Assembly (NCBI RefSeq): GCF_900099735.1 | Contig: NZ_FNDT01000019.1 | Coordinates: forward strand, 1-44,143 | Length of the DNA stretch: 44,143 bases | Direction of reading: 5' to 3' | Source: Arthrobacter subterraneus | Lineage (GTDB): Bacteria > Actinomycetota > Actinomycetes > Actinomycetales > Micrococcaceae | Shown: piece after piece, positions 8,601-16,136 of the stretch | Position numbering within the stretch: the first letter of the stretch is position 1 | How the letters are laid out: each line of letters begins with the position of its first letter | Position numbers and translations under genes: made by a program | Notes under the pieces: generated by a model | Databases searched by the model: none | The model's input: only the letters and a program-made list of their open reading frames with translations | Told to the model about the DNA's origin: nothing

Positions 8601-11192
8601 GAAATGGTGATGGGTTCGATGGAGCTGCGCCGGCTCGGTATGGCCCGCAAGCCCGCGGTGGTGGTTCCGAATCACATGCTCGATCAGTTCGCCCGCGAGT
8701 GGCTGCAGATTTACCCGCAGGCGCAGATCCTCGCTGCGTCGTCGGCGGATCTGGCAGGGGATAAGCGCCGCCACTTCGTCGCTCGTGCGGCCGCGAACGA
8801 CTGGGATGCGATCATCATGACCCGCACCGCCTTCGAGCGAGTGTCACTGTCCCCCGAAGCAGAGGACCGGTATGTGGCGCGTCAGGAGGAGAGGATGCGG
8901 GCCGAGCTGCGCGCCGCCAGCGAACGTGCCGCGGAGCAGGGCCGGCCGAGCCTGACCGTTAAACGCATAGAAGCGAGCTTGCAAGCCGCCGCTGAGAAGC
9001 GGAAAGCGAAGATGGACCGTGAAACCGATCCTGGCATCACGTTCGAACAGACCGGCATCGACTACCTCATCGTGGATGAGCTGCACGACTTCAAGAACCT
9101 CGCTACAGCGTCCAACATTCGCGATGCAGCCATTGACGGATCCAAACGTGCCTCCGATCTCCACGCCAAGGTTGAGTACCTGAGGGAAACCCATGGGGAC
9201 CGGGTCATCACCGGCGCGACGGCCACGCCGATCGCCAACAGCGTGACCGAGATGTACGTGATGCAGCGCTACCTGCGCCCAGACCTGCTGGAAAAGGCCG
9301 GCATCAACGACTTCGACACCTGGGCAGCGACGTTCGGTCAGGTAGTCACCGAAATGGAGATGACCGTCGCCGGCGGGGACACCTTCAAAATGAAGGAACG
9401 CTTCGCGAAGTTCCAGAACGTACCCGAGCTGCTGAAGATGTTCCACACCTTCGCGGACGTGAAAACCGCCGAGGACCTGCAACTTCCAGTGCCTGACCTC
9501 GCGCAACGCGAAGACGGGCAGCGCCTGCCACGCATGGTCACCGTCGAACCATCCGCGGAGCTGCAGGAGTACATCGCCGACATCGGTGAACGGGCTGAGC
9601 GGATCCAACAGCGCCTGGTCGACCCAACCGAGGACAACATGTTGAAGATTTCCAGCGACGGTCGGAAGGCCGCACTGGACATGCGACTTGTCGACCCGGA
9701 GCTTGGGTCCCTCGTTAGTGAAACGAAGATCAGTGCCACCGCTGACCTGATCGCCCGCGTGTACGAGGACACGAAGGATCTCACCTTCAACGATCCGAAG
9801 ACGGGAGACCCGCATCCGACACCGGGCGCCCTGCAGATCGTGTTCTGCGACCTGGGCACACCATCGGATACGTGGAACGTGTACGAGCAGCTGCGCGAAG
9901 ACCTCGTACAACGCGGTGTTCCGCGGCAGAAGATCCGGTTCATGCATGAGGCGAAAAATGACGCCGAGAAGGGCCGGCTCTTCGCGGCCTGCCGTACCGG
10001 TGACGTCGCCGTACTGATCGGTTCAACCCAGAAGATGGGTGTAGGTACCAACATTCAGGCCCGCGCCGTGCACCTGGTAGACCTGGATGCGCCGTGGCGG
10101 CCAGCCGATGTGTCCCAGCGGCATGGCCGGATCATCCGGCAGGGCAACCAGAACCCGGAGGTCGCGATCTCTCAGGTCGTCACCAAGGGATCGTTCGACA
10201 CTTACATGTGGCAGACGCTGGAACGCAAGAGCAAATTCATTGACCAGATCATGCGTGGCCGACTGGATGTCCGGGAGATCGAAGACGTTGGCGAGAACAC
10301 GTTGTCCTTCGCGGAGGTCAAGGCGATTTCCAGTGGTAACCCACTAATCCTGGAGAAGTCCAAAGCGGATCAGGAGCTGTCTCGTCTGAGCCGTCTGGAG
10401 ACCGCGTGGCACCGGAACCAGGCGGCCCTTACACACCGCAAGGCCAGCGCACAGAAGCGCGGCGAATCATTGGTGGCCGAGCTACCCGCACTGCGTGACG
10501 CTGCTGCACGCACGATCCCCAACTTCGGTGACGCTGCATTCCGTATGACCATCAACGGGCGCGCCTATGACAAGCGCACCGACGCCGCTGAAGCGCTGCG
10601 TGAATGGGCGAGCACCCACGCAGCGGTCCGACCGCCCATCAGCGGGTCCAGAGACCTCGGCGTCATCGGTTCCATCGGCGGGCACGACATCAGGTTCGTG
10701 CAGGGCCAGGTGAACATGGTCGATATGGGGGCGTCCCGAGTGGAGCTGCAGATTGATGGTGCCCCCGGGGTTGCGGTAGACCTTTCGCGCATCGATTCAC
10801 TGGCTCCGACGGTCGGGGTGATTCAGCGTGTGGAGAACCAGGTGAAGCGCCTCCCCGACGAGGTTAAGAAGCAGGAGCAGCGCATCGAGGAAGCCCGCCA
10901 GGAGTACCGGGAAGCCGCCTCTGCCCTGCGCCAACCGTTCAAGCACGGTGAAGCTTTGGAGGTGGCGAAGTGGGAAGTCGAACGCATCACTAGGACAATG
11001 AACGGTGAGGAGAATCCCCAGCCGACGATCGATCCCGAGCTGCAAGCCATTCGCAGGAGAATGCGAACGGAGTTTCCCAAAGCGGCAGGACGTCGCACTC
11101 CTTCTTCAGGTCCTCAACCGGGGTCACCTCAGCCGCCGCGCAGGCACATTCCGCAGGAGCGCAAAAGCTGTGACACGGACAAGGAGCACTGA
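5607..11192 (+). CDS. Giant methyltransferase-like / SNF2-type helicase (DarB-like)
   Basis: A protein of 1861 residues from the ATG at 5607 (AGGGGGA just upstream; an in-frame ATG at 5556 has a weaker site). Residues about 290-360 hold an N6-adenine methyltransferase-like domain: VLEPGSGAG for SAM binding and GNVPF in place of NPPY. A superfamily 2 helicase follows: Walker A HEVGAGKT (about 990), DELH box VDELHDF (about 1155), TGATATPIANS (about 1205) and QRHGRIIRQGN (about 1503), then a coiled C-terminus. Such proteins are common on phages, plasmids and conjugative elements and resemble phage P1 DarB, an antirestriction factor; that role is inferred here. Residues about 29-163 are low-complexity Gly/Asp/Arg because the same DNA codes for the nested gene 5692-6096. 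Confidence 0.88.
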   Translation: MARSRKRNQIDGQASLDAFLFAPPEEVRDEQVRQVRAGDVEDDRAVAVRTDPGPGGVLPEPGRGSDAEGGGAAVRAGGPGSEGRELPGEGGPAERVEDAGRGDRQGRDVDPGRDGDRGRRDGRGNGDVSDPRVPADGGTTAPRVGGGDSDRGSGVPEEGGQQLDDTARPERVSRFIPARQDDLAPSGARARFQANVAALRVLRELLEQDRIAKAAERKVLARWGSWGASGVAEVFDESRSEYEADRAELRELLTEDEYRAANRTVINAHYTDPALAAEIWRTLDTLGFDGGRVLEPGSGAGTFIGLAPENAAMTGVELDPITAGISQALYPDADIRAESFADTRLPAGYFDAAVGNVPFAKTRLHDPRHNAGNHSMHNHFIIKSLDLTRPGGVVGVISSAFTLDAQNPAARREIYETADLLGAVRLPTGAHRRAAGTDALTDVLIFRKRLPGEEPLNPQWLESRALPVEDGAGQDLARMNAYFIDNPGRVLGEPVVGNGMYGSATLTVRNEDLRSVPEQLHQQLQDIARAAVDVGRGVAERQPGQVIESAAIVPAGSELQVGHITAEADGTFAQVGLDGALAPLSVPRTQQAELRSLLSLRDLARSVLSLEAGNVEDTAELDAAREQLRNTYRTYSDTYGPINRFTERRTGRTNDAGEDIMARVTPKAVALLRNDPFGPLVPALENFDEASQTASPAALQRERQVQPRQPVRGVDTPAEALAVTLDTTGEVDLSQVALLLGIEEDAARDALGDLVYEVPGGDGALETRAEYLSGNIREKIDAAQEAAAEDPRFERNIADLQAVLPLPLGAHEIEARIGSIWISPEIHEEFLRSILRDQQARVDRVSGANWDVQANRHSFMARNDWGTGRMSAGEIFKNLLEQKRVQVTDPDPDNPESSRRIINPTETTAAQEKAELMQDRFSEWVWEDPERAVALTDEYNRRFNSLVLRDYTVEGERLTFPGLVKDWTPRPHQRAAVARMISEPSVGLFHEVGAGKTAEMVMGSMELRRLGMARKPAVVVPNHMLDQFAREWLQIYPQAQILAASSADLAGDKRRHFVARAAANDWDAIIMTRTAFERVSLSPEAEDRYVARQEERMRAELRAASERAAEQGRPSLTVKRIEASLQAAAEKRKAKMDRETDPGITFEQTGIDYLIVDELHDFKNLATASNIRDAAIDGSKRASDLHAKVEYLRETHGDRVITGATATPIANSVTEMYVMQRYLRPDLLEKAGINDFDTWAATFGQVVTEMEMTVAGGDTFKMKERFAKFQNVPELLKMFHTFADVKTAEDLQLPVPDLAQREDGQRLPRMVTVEPSAELQEYIADIGERAERIQQRLVDPTEDNMLKISSDGRKAALDMRLVDPELGSLVSETKISATADLIARVYEDTKDLTFNDPKTGDPHPTPGALQIVFCDLGTPSDTWNVYEQLREDLVQRGVPRQKIRFMHEAKNDAEKGRLFAACRTGDVAVLIGSTQKMGVGTNIQARAVHLVDLDAPWRPADVSQRHGRIIRQGNQNPEVAISQVVTKGSFDTYMWQTLERKSKFIDQIMRGRLDVREIEDVGENTLSFAEVKAISSGNPLILEKSKADQELSRLSRLETAWHRNQAALTHRKASAQKRGESLVAELPALRDAAARTIPNFGDAAFRMTINGRAYDKRTDAAEALREWASTHAAVRPPISGSRDLGVIGSIGGHDIRFVQGQVNMVDMGASRVELQIDGAPGVAVDLSRIDSLAPTVGVIQRVENQVKRLPDEVKKQEQRIEEARQEYREAASALRQPFKHGEALEVAKWEVERITRTMNGEENPQPTIDPELQAIRRRMRTEFPKAAGRRTPSSGPQPGSPQPPRRHIPQERKSCDTDKEH
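5692..6096 (+). CDS. Small conserved protein nested inside the helicase gene (TnpV-like?)
   Basis: A 134-residue protein (starting MNKYGKFAQETWK) read in a different frame from the surrounding helicase gene. It has a strong ribosome site (AGGAGG, 5680-5685) at good distance and very high G/C at third codon positions, whereas the helicase frame over the same bases reads as Gly/Asp/Arg low complexity. This frame is therefore the one under coding selection here. It contains DPEEFFRSLGEE and GESYLEKVGRLNASRMQAEE, which I recall from small actinobacterial proteins next to such helicases, sometimes called TnpV; that name is tentative. The tail is acidic. It may be a partner of the helicase. Confidence 0.75.
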   Translation: MNKYGKFAQETWKMTAPSQYALIPDPEEFFRSLGEEAMQRVGELQYELAGPDPKGESYLEKVGRLNASRMQAEEIVRAEMLTPDVMETEGDETDEETGMSATHEYLQTVEQLRRELAEGTAIEEAEYQKKVDNS

Positions 11193-11198
11193 CCGGCC

Positions 11199-11235
11199 GT
11201 TCGCCCTCAGGTCGCGACTTCGGATGAGGGCGAAC
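11199..11235 (+). terminator. Hairpin between convergent genes
   Basis: Arms GTTCGCCCTCA (11199-11209) and TGAGGGCGAAC (11225-11235) pair perfectly over 11 bp around a 15-base loop. It follows the helicase stop by a few bases and lies before the convergent gene ending at 11280. No T-run follows, as is common in high-GC actinobacteria. Confidence 0.65.
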
Positions 11236-11279
11236 CGTTGGCATCCAGCAGCGGGGTGACGCCGGCGGGTGTGAACCCG

Positions 11280-11588
11280 CTAGTTGGACTCGTTTGACGA
11301 CGCCTGCGAATTCTCCGACGACGTAGGTGCGGACTGACTGGAGCGTCGACTACGGCGCTTTGCTGGGGCACTGTTGTCGAGTCCGAGCTTTTTTAGTTCG
11401 TCCTCACTCCAGCCTTCCTTGGTGGCGCGCACGTAAGCCTTCTTGTCTTCACGTTCGGCCTCGGCCAACTGTTCACGTAGCTCGTTTACTCGTTGTCGGG
11501 CAATCACGAGTTCGGACACTACGTCGATGCGCGAGTTGAGAATTTCACGTGCCTGGGACTTGGTCGCTTCAAGATCAATGGTTGCCAT
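11280..11588 (-). CDS. Small coiled-coil hypothetical protein
   Basis: A 102-residue protein with a long N-terminal helix likely to form a coiled coil (ELVIARQRVNELREQLAEAE), a middle KEGWSEDELKKLGL segment, a basic KRRSRR patch and a Ser/Asn-rich disordered tail. The family is not known to me. It lies on the minus strand together with the HTH gene 11633-11854, directly upstream of the mobilisation genes. It could be a plasmid accessory DNA-associated protein, but nothing proves this. Confidence 0.65.
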   Translation of the reverse strand: MATIDLEATKSQAREILNSRIDVVSELVIARQRVNELREQLAEAEREDKKAYVRATKEGWSEDELKKLGLDNSAPAKRRSRRSSQSAPTSSENSQASSNESN

Positions 11589-11632
11589 GTTTCAACAGTA
11601 GTAGGAGCCACCCTCGAACGGCATAGCTGCTC

Positions 11633-11854
11633 CTAGCTGGCACACATTGCACTACCCAGATGGACAGGGAAATCGTGCAGATGCGCGTTCCTCGGATCGT
11701 GGAACCAGTCGTCGACATCGCCGATGTCGTAGCGGATCAGTCGGGTCGAGGGGCGGTAGTAAATGGGACCGATCCCGAGCCGCCTCCATCGCGCCAGTTC
11801 GGCCACTGGTACGCCATACTTCCGCTCCACGTAGAGCGCTGTCACGAGAATCAT
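11633..11854 (-). CDS. Excisionase-type helix-turn-helix protein
   Basis: A 73-residue protein matching the small winged-HTH (HTH_17/AlpA/excisionase) pattern: YGVPVAELARWRRLGIGPIYYRPSTRLIRYDIGDVDDW, in which the helix-turn-helix is followed by a wing with an Arg/Tyr strand. Such proteins act as excisionases or transcriptional regulators. It is transcribed away from the mobC-relaxase genes, across the candidate oriT region, and may control plasmid transfer genes or its own promoter. Confidence 0.8.
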   Translation of the reverse strand: MILVTALYVERKYGVPVAELARWRRLGIGPIYYRPSTRLIRYDIGDVDDWFHDPRNAHLHDFPVHLGSAMCAS

Positions 11855-12169
11855 TGAGGCACGTCCCTTTCTTTGTCCCTGCCACCGTTCCTTTCGGCAA
11901 CGCCGTCATCACTTGGCCGCGAAGTGAATTGGCATGTTGGAGTCGGGGGATCGTGGAATACCGGAGGGAGCGAAGCGAGTGAGGATATGCCGCGAAAGCC
12001 GCCGGCGGAGACTTGTCAAGAGAAGGGCGGACAGTACCGTCAACAGCCGAAACGGAACGGCGCAGCCGTCCATCAAACACCGGACGCGAAGCGTCTCTCC
12101 AGGGGCTCGAATCTCGACCCCGCACCAGAGCGCAGGAACTAAGGACGTTGCCTCCGGCGGAGCAAGCTA

Positions 12170-12192
12170 TACATTTATGTGCCATAAATGTA
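12170..12192. repeat. Perfect inverted repeat with 3-base spacer
   Basis: Arms TACATTTATG and CATAAATGTA are exact reverse complements separated by TGC. It is an AT-rich island in GC-rich DNA, about 100 bp before mobC. It could be the relaxosome inverted repeat of oriT or an operator for MobC or the HTH protein. Confidence 0.6.
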
Positions 12193-12223
12193 GGAGAATC
12201 CTCGACAGGGCGTCTCGGATCGG

Positions 12224-12237
12224 TCACACTAGTGTGA
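12224..12237. promoter_or_regulatory. 14-bp perfect palindrome upstream of mobC
   Basis: TCACACTAGTGTGA reads the same on both strands. It lies 53 bp before the chosen mobC start and is a candidate operator or part of oriT. Confidence 0.4.
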
Positions 12238-12290
12238 AGCCCCGACGTTTCGGGGGCGCTGCGCTGGGCATGGGGAAAGGCGAGGGAGAC

Positions 12291-12683
12291 GTGACGGATG
12301 AGAAGGGTCCTTCCCGTCGTTTTGGGCGTCGTCGGCGCGCGAACATTCCCGGTCAGACACAGTATGTGCGCGTTTCGATGTCCGAGATGGAGCGGGCGCG
12401 ACTCCTCGTCTTGGAGGAGCAGACGAACCGTACCGCCTCGGAGATTCTGGTGAGTGCTGCGTTGTACGCGGAGAATTCAGATTCGTTGGCGGAACGACGT
12501 GCGTTGGCGGTTGATCTGATGCAGGCGCGCCGGTTGCTTGCGTCAGTCTCTAACAACGTGAACCAGATCGCCCGGCACGCCAACGCAGGGGATGAGTTTC
12601 CCCAGGACGCCGCAGTAGCTGTCGCCGCTGTACGACGACTTGCCGACCGAATGTACGAGGTCGTCGACGAGTTGGGCCGATAG
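12291..12683 (+). CDS. mobC: MobC-family mobilisation protein
   Basis: A 130-residue protein from the GTG at 12291; an in-frame ATG at 12270 is an alternative start. The N-terminus is basic (RRFGRRRRANIPGQ), followed by an RHH-like VRVSMSEMERARLLVLEEQ segment and the family hallmark ASVSNNVNQIARHAN (about residues 84-98). MobC proteins bind oriT and help the relaxase open the DNA strands. The gene is followed without a gap by the relaxase gene, as in many MOBP plasmids, so both are likely one transcript. Confidence 0.85.
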   Translation: MTDEKGPSRRFGRRRRANIPGQTQYVRVSMSEMERARLLVLEEQTNRTASEILVSAALYAENSDSLAERRALAVDLMQARRLLASVSNNVNQIARHANAGDEFPQDAAVAVAAVRRLADRMYEVVDELGR

Positions 12684-14246
12684 ATGATTCCCAACGTTTC
12701 ACGCGGCGAACGCATGACCGGCCTGATGGTCTACCTGGCTGGACCAGGACGGGCGAATGAACATACGGAGCCGCACCTCGTTGCAGGGTCGGCACCGATC
12801 ATGGCGTGGCATGACGACACCGAACTGAACCGCGATGCGGCCGTTGCGATCGGCCGGGAGCTGGATCAGGCGAAACGCGTTCTCGGCGTCGAAGTTCCCG
12901 GTGGCCACGTCTGGCACTGCTCGCTCAGCCTCAGAGCTGAAGAAGGCGATCTGTCCGACGAGCGGTGGGCGGAGATCGCCCACGACTTCATGGACGAAAT
13001 GGGATTCACCGAGGCGAGCGGGAAGGCTCCAGCGTCGTGGGTCGCTGTGCGCCATGGCCACAGCAAAGCAGGCAATGATCACATCCATATAGCTGCGTCC
13101 ATGGTGCGTGAGGACGGCACGAAGTGGAGCCCCCATAACGACTTCCGAAAGTCCCAACAGGCCTGCCGGGGCTTGGAGAAGAAGTACGGGTTGGAAGAGC
13201 TCTCCAACGTGTACGCCTCCAAGGGAATCAAACCAGGCGAGCGGGAAGCATCGGCCCGCCGGGGGTTCCCAGAACCGGAACGCCACTCGTTGGCGAGGAA
13301 GGTCCGCAGCTGCGCGACAGCGTCAAAGGACGAAGCCGAGTTCGTCCGCAGAATGCGCCGGACCGGTGCCCTGATTCGGCCGCGGTTCGCTGCCGGCCGC
13401 GATGATGTCATCACCGGTTACCGGGTTGCAGAGAGACCGGTGAACGGACAACGCCCGGTCTGGTACAGCGGCACCCGCCTAGCCAGCGATCTGACGTTGC
13501 CGAAGCTGCGCAGTCGCTGGGAAGACAGCCCACAAGCAGCTACCGAAGCGGTCCAGGAATGGGCAGCGGCTCACCGTGGCCGGCGTGTGGTCAATGCGGG
13601 CCGTGAGTTAAGCGATCCTGACCCACAGATGTGGCAGCGGTACAGTGATGAGCTCTCCGAACTGAACAAGTCACTGGCCTCAGTGCCCATCGATGACCAT
13701 GCGACCTGGGCTCACGTTGCCCGCGAGACATCAGGTGCGTTCGCGGCGTGGTCGAACAGTGTCGAAGCCGCCCCGGGGCCGCTGGCGGCGACGGCGGATC
13801 GTCTCTCAAAGACAGCCCAGCTGCGCCGGTACCCGGTCCAGCCACAGCGCGCTATGGGCCCGTCAGCCATGGGCGCGGCGAAGATCCTGCTAACGGCAAC
13901 AAGCAAAAACCAAGGCGCGGCGCAGGCATTGATGCTGGTGCAGCTGGCGAACCTCGCGAAGTCAATCCACGACATGCATAAGGCGGCCGGGGACGTCCGT
14001 GCGGCACAGCAGATCAACACCGTCGTGAGAGAGCGTCTGGCGACCGTGGCAGGTCTCCTCAACCAGAAGCCCACGACGAACGTACAGAGCCCGGCTGTGG
14101 ACGAGGAAACTGCCGCAGCACTGGCTCTGGCCGGACGTGACCACGGCGCGCCACGCACTGGCGGGTCAGTTCTTCCTCCCAAAATCGAGCCGGCCCGGAA
14201 ACCGACCACGACACAACAGACGACCGACCGCGGCACCGAACGCTAA
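12684..14246 (+). CDS. MOBP-type relaxase
   Basis: A 520-residue relaxase that nicks one strand at oriT and stays covalently bound to the 5' end during transfer. The N-terminal domain shows the actinobacterial MOBP pattern: MIPNVSRGERMTGLMVYLAG with candidate catalytic Tyr17, and the metal-binding three-histidine motif HGHSKAGNDHIHIAAS (His126, His133, His135). The C-terminal half is Ala/Gln-rich and helical with a disordered basic end. It follows mobC directly and is followed by a coiled-coil gene 20 bp later. Its DNA-protein complex would be delivered to the VirD4-like coupling protein at 19670-21415. Confidence 0.93.
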   Translation: MIPNVSRGERMTGLMVYLAGPGRANEHTEPHLVAGSAPIMAWHDDTELNRDAAVAIGRELDQAKRVLGVEVPGGHVWHCSLSLRAEEGDLSDERWAEIAHDFMDEMGFTEASGKAPASWVAVRHGHSKAGNDHIHIAASMVREDGTKWSPHNDFRKSQQACRGLEKKYGLEELSNVYASKGIKPGEREASARRGFPEPERHSLARKVRSCATASKDEAEFVRRMRRTGALIRPRFAAGRDDVITGYRVAERPVNGQRPVWYSGTRLASDLTLPKLRSRWEDSPQAATEAVQEWAAAHRGRRVVNAGRELSDPDPQMWQRYSDELSELNKSLASVPIDDHATWAHVARETSGAFAAWSNSVEAAPGPLAATADRLSKTAQLRRYPVQPQRAMGPSAMGAAKILLTATSKNQGAAQALMLVQLANLAKSIHDMHKAAGDVRAAQQINTVVRERLATVAGLLNQKPTTNVQSPAVDEETAAALALAGRDHGAPRTGGSVLPPKIEPARKPTTTQQTTDRGTER

Positions 14247-14266
14247 CCAGATGAAGGGATGAGGTT

Positions 14267-15043
14267 ATGAGTGAAACAGACGGAGTGGACGAAGCCGTTG
14301 AAGGACTTTCGCGCACCGGCATAGCCGTCGCAGCCAGGCTGGGAGAACAGCTCGCTCGCATGCGTGAGCAGTCGCTGCGAGAACAGCAAGCATCCGACGA
14401 GCAGCGTGCCCGAGAACTTCAGGCTCGGTATGATGCCCAGCGCGAAGCGGCACGAGCCCAGCTCGCACCGACGACCGACAACCGCTGGTGGGACCAGGCG
14501 CGTCCGCAGGATATTGAGCGTGTCCACGAGACGGCCACTGCCTGGAAGCAATTCGATCCCACCGCCCAGGAAGCAGCCGAGCGCATCCGACGTGAAGTGC
14601 AGGACCGCTACGGCGTGGACGTCGATAATCCTGGTGCTGACGATCGAGCAGTCAGTGAAGCACTGGCACAGGCGGAACGAGACCGGGCAGAGGCCGACCG
14701 GCAACGCAGTGCAGGAGAGCGAGACGGGGCCGAAGCCGCAACAATACTCGAGGCAGCTGGTCGGGAAGATCGAGACCGAGCATCGAAAGTCGAGACGGAG
14801 AACCGGGCGGCCAGCGACGCGGAACCGCTGTACGACAGCGAGGAGCGCCGGCAGTCCTTCGCCGCATCACTAGACGGTGTAGCGGACGGTGAGACCATCC
14901 GCGCGAGGATCCTGGCTGACCGGGACCAGGCCACACCGCCCTCAGCGGCAGTCGCAGCGGAACCTAGCAGGGTCAAGAAGGCGGCTAAACGAGGCGCAGG
15001 GACCGGGCGGCAACAGAAAGTACATTCCGAACGCTCCCGCTGA
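14267..15043 (+). CDS. Coiled-coil protein downstream of the relaxase
   Basis: A 258-residue protein dominated by long charged helices (ARELQARYDAQREAARAQ; ALAQAERDRAEADRQRSA), with a conserved-looking centre NRWWDQARPQDIERVHETA and a basic C-terminus. The function is unknown. The 20-bp gap to the relaxase gene indicates co-transcription, so it is probably a mobilisation accessory or relaxosome protein (inference). The 110 bases after it contain no recognisable gene. Confidence 0.75.
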   Translation: MSETDGVDEAVEGLSRTGIAVAARLGEQLARMREQSLREQQASDEQRARELQARYDAQREAARAQLAPTTDNRWWDQARPQDIERVHETATAWKQFDPTAQEAAERIRREVQDRYGVDVDNPGADDRAVSEALAQAERDRAEADRQRSAGERDGAEAATILEAAGREDRDRASKVETENRAASDAEPLYDSEERRQSFAASLDGVADGETIRARILADRDQATPPSAAVAAEPSRVKKAAKRGAGTGRQQKVHSERSR

Positions 15044-15154
15044 CCGCAGTACTGGTCCATTGAGCTCGCAGTGCAGAGAAGTAGGGATGCGCGCAGGGGC
15101 AGGTTCAAAGTGCAGGATTGCGTGCGGTTCTTGCGTTCATAGCATCCCCTCGGA

Positions 15155-15619
15155 ATGACGCATTACTGTCCATATGAGCACGCTTCGAAAGTTGTTGCGC
15201 TGAAGGTTCGGCTTACGGGGAAGACGGACCGAGCCGAGGCTCTCGTGTTGGAATGTCACATGGGATTCTTCAGCAGGCGGCGGGACCGCGAATCGGATGC
15301 CGTCATGCTCTTCTACTTCCATCTGAACGCGCTCGTATCGTCCGTCATTCATCCGAAATTCATGAATCCTCGGCTTGTGAGCGAGTTGTCTCTGACTGAC
15401 GGGGACACCGACTATGCATTTTCTGTGGTCGAGTTCGCAGACTTTTGTTCCGGCGCTCATGGAGCACCAACGACGCCCAACCAGAGAGCCACCATCCTGG
15501 ATACCCTTCAGTCTCTCCGCAGAAGCGTCCCATCGTCGCAATTCGATTACCGGTTCTGCGTCTACGAATTGAACGAACTCGAATCGATTTTGAGGAGTAT
15601 GCAAGAAACGTCGCGGTGA
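15155..15619 (+). CDS. Hypothetical protein
   Basis: A 154-residue soluble protein of unknown family. It is preferred over the opposite-strand frame 15137-15805 because its amino acid composition is balanced, with hydrophobic alternation (VMLFYFHLNALVSSVIHPKF) and a sensible C-terminal helix (FCVYELNELESILRSMQ), while the opposite frame is rich in Arg, Pro and Ser. There is no good ribosome site before the ATG, so the start is uncertain. Codon use is less GC-biased than in the mobilisation genes, consistent with recently acquired cargo. Confidence 0.5.
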   Translation: MTHYCPYEHASKVVALKVRLTGKTDRAEALVLECHMGFFSRRRDRESDAVMLFYFHLNALVSSVIHPKFMNPRLVSELSLTDGDTDYAFSVVEFADFCSGAHGAPTTPNQRATILDTLQSLRRSVPSSQFDYRFCVYELNELESILRSMQETSR

Positions 15620-15765
15620 GCCTTCGGCTAGCGAGCATGGCGATGAGATGGCCGAAGCGGTGGGTCTCAAACCCGGTTGAGGAAGATTGGGCCGTTCATG
15701 CGCCGGTGCCAAGTTCCCGCATGGCTGCTCGGGGCTGCCAGGACGCAATCGTGCTGAGCAATCAC

Positions 15766-15795
15766 GTTGTCTGCGGAGGTGCTCCCGCAGACAAC
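15766..15795. terminator. Bidirectional hairpin between convergent genes
   Basis: Arms GTTGTCTGCGG and CCGCAGACAAC pair perfectly (11 bp) around an 8-base loop. It lies between the plus-strand gene ending at 15619 and the minus-strand defence-like operon ending at 15855. There is no T-run. Confidence 0.65.
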
Positions 15796-15854
15796 ACGGC
15801 AGCACCTCCCCTCATTTTGGCGAAGACCAGACACGCGGTCTGAGGCGGGCACCC

Positions 15855-16136
15855 CTAGATCATGAGCGCGTTCAGAACGACAGGTAAATACCTGCGCACC
15901 TGCTCGCGGTCGCTTTCCTTCTCTCGCTCGGATAGTTCGGCGTACTTTGTCTCGATCTGAACCTGCCATCGCGCGGCCAGATCAGCGGGAATCACGAGGG
16001 ATCCGTCCTCCTGGCGCTCACACTGGTCGTGGACGTACTGCTGCCAGTGTGCCCACCTTTCGTGCTCGACGGCAGCCAGTTGTTCTACTGTGTGTGCACT
16101 CTCCAGCACCGCACGAATTCTGTCCGGCACCGGCAT
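15855..16136 (-). CDS. Small partner protein of the caspase-like gene (RyR-like)
   Basis: A 93-residue protein whose ATG overlaps the stop of the caspase-like gene (TGATG at 16138-16134), giving tight translational coupling; longer upstream starts run into that gene and are rejected. It carries AAVEHERWAHWQQYV and a C-terminal KYAELSEREKESDREQVRRYL. The pair 'EHERW ... Y.eLsE.EKe.DR.qv' is reminiscent of prokaryotic ryanodine-receptor (RyR) type domains and of small phage-encoded proteins. RyR domains have been proposed to occur in bacterial conflict systems, but the match here is by eye. As the third gene of a TIR-caspase operon it may be a regulator, ligand sensor or protease target. Confidence 0.75.
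   Translation of the reverse strand: MPVPDRIRAVLESAHTVEQLAAVEHERWAHWQQYVHDQCERQEDGSLVIPADLAARWQVQIETKYAELSEREKESDREQVRRYLPVVLNALMI

Larger units (their letters stand above)
11855..12290. other. Candidate oriT / transfer control region
   Basis: A 436-bp stretch without a convincing gene between the divergent HTH gene and mobC, the usual place for an origin of transfer next to MOBP relaxase genes. It contains several inverted repeats: a small hairpin GACGC-GAA-GCGTC (about 12087-12099), a perfect 10-bp-arm inverted repeat at 12170-12192 and a perfect palindrome at 12224-12237. The reading frame of mobC is open across part of it, but that extension is Arg-rich and not protein-like. No nic site can be identified by eye. 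Confidence 0.4.

Noticed and set aside
7422..9947. Long minus-strand frames (450, 367 and 240 residues) opposite the helicase gene
   Set aside because: They cover conserved helicase motifs on the plus strand and have no recognisable domain; they are typical high-GC antisense frames.
15640..15710. Possible tRNA-like sequence (GGTCTCAAACCCGG)
   Set aside because: No acceptor stem, T-loop consensus or CCA-end context could be matched, so no tRNA is called.
15137..15805. 222-residue minus-strand frame opposite 15155-15619
   Set aside because: Its composition is rich in Arg, Pro, Ser and Cys and it shows no motif; the plus-strand frame over the same bases looks more like a real protein.
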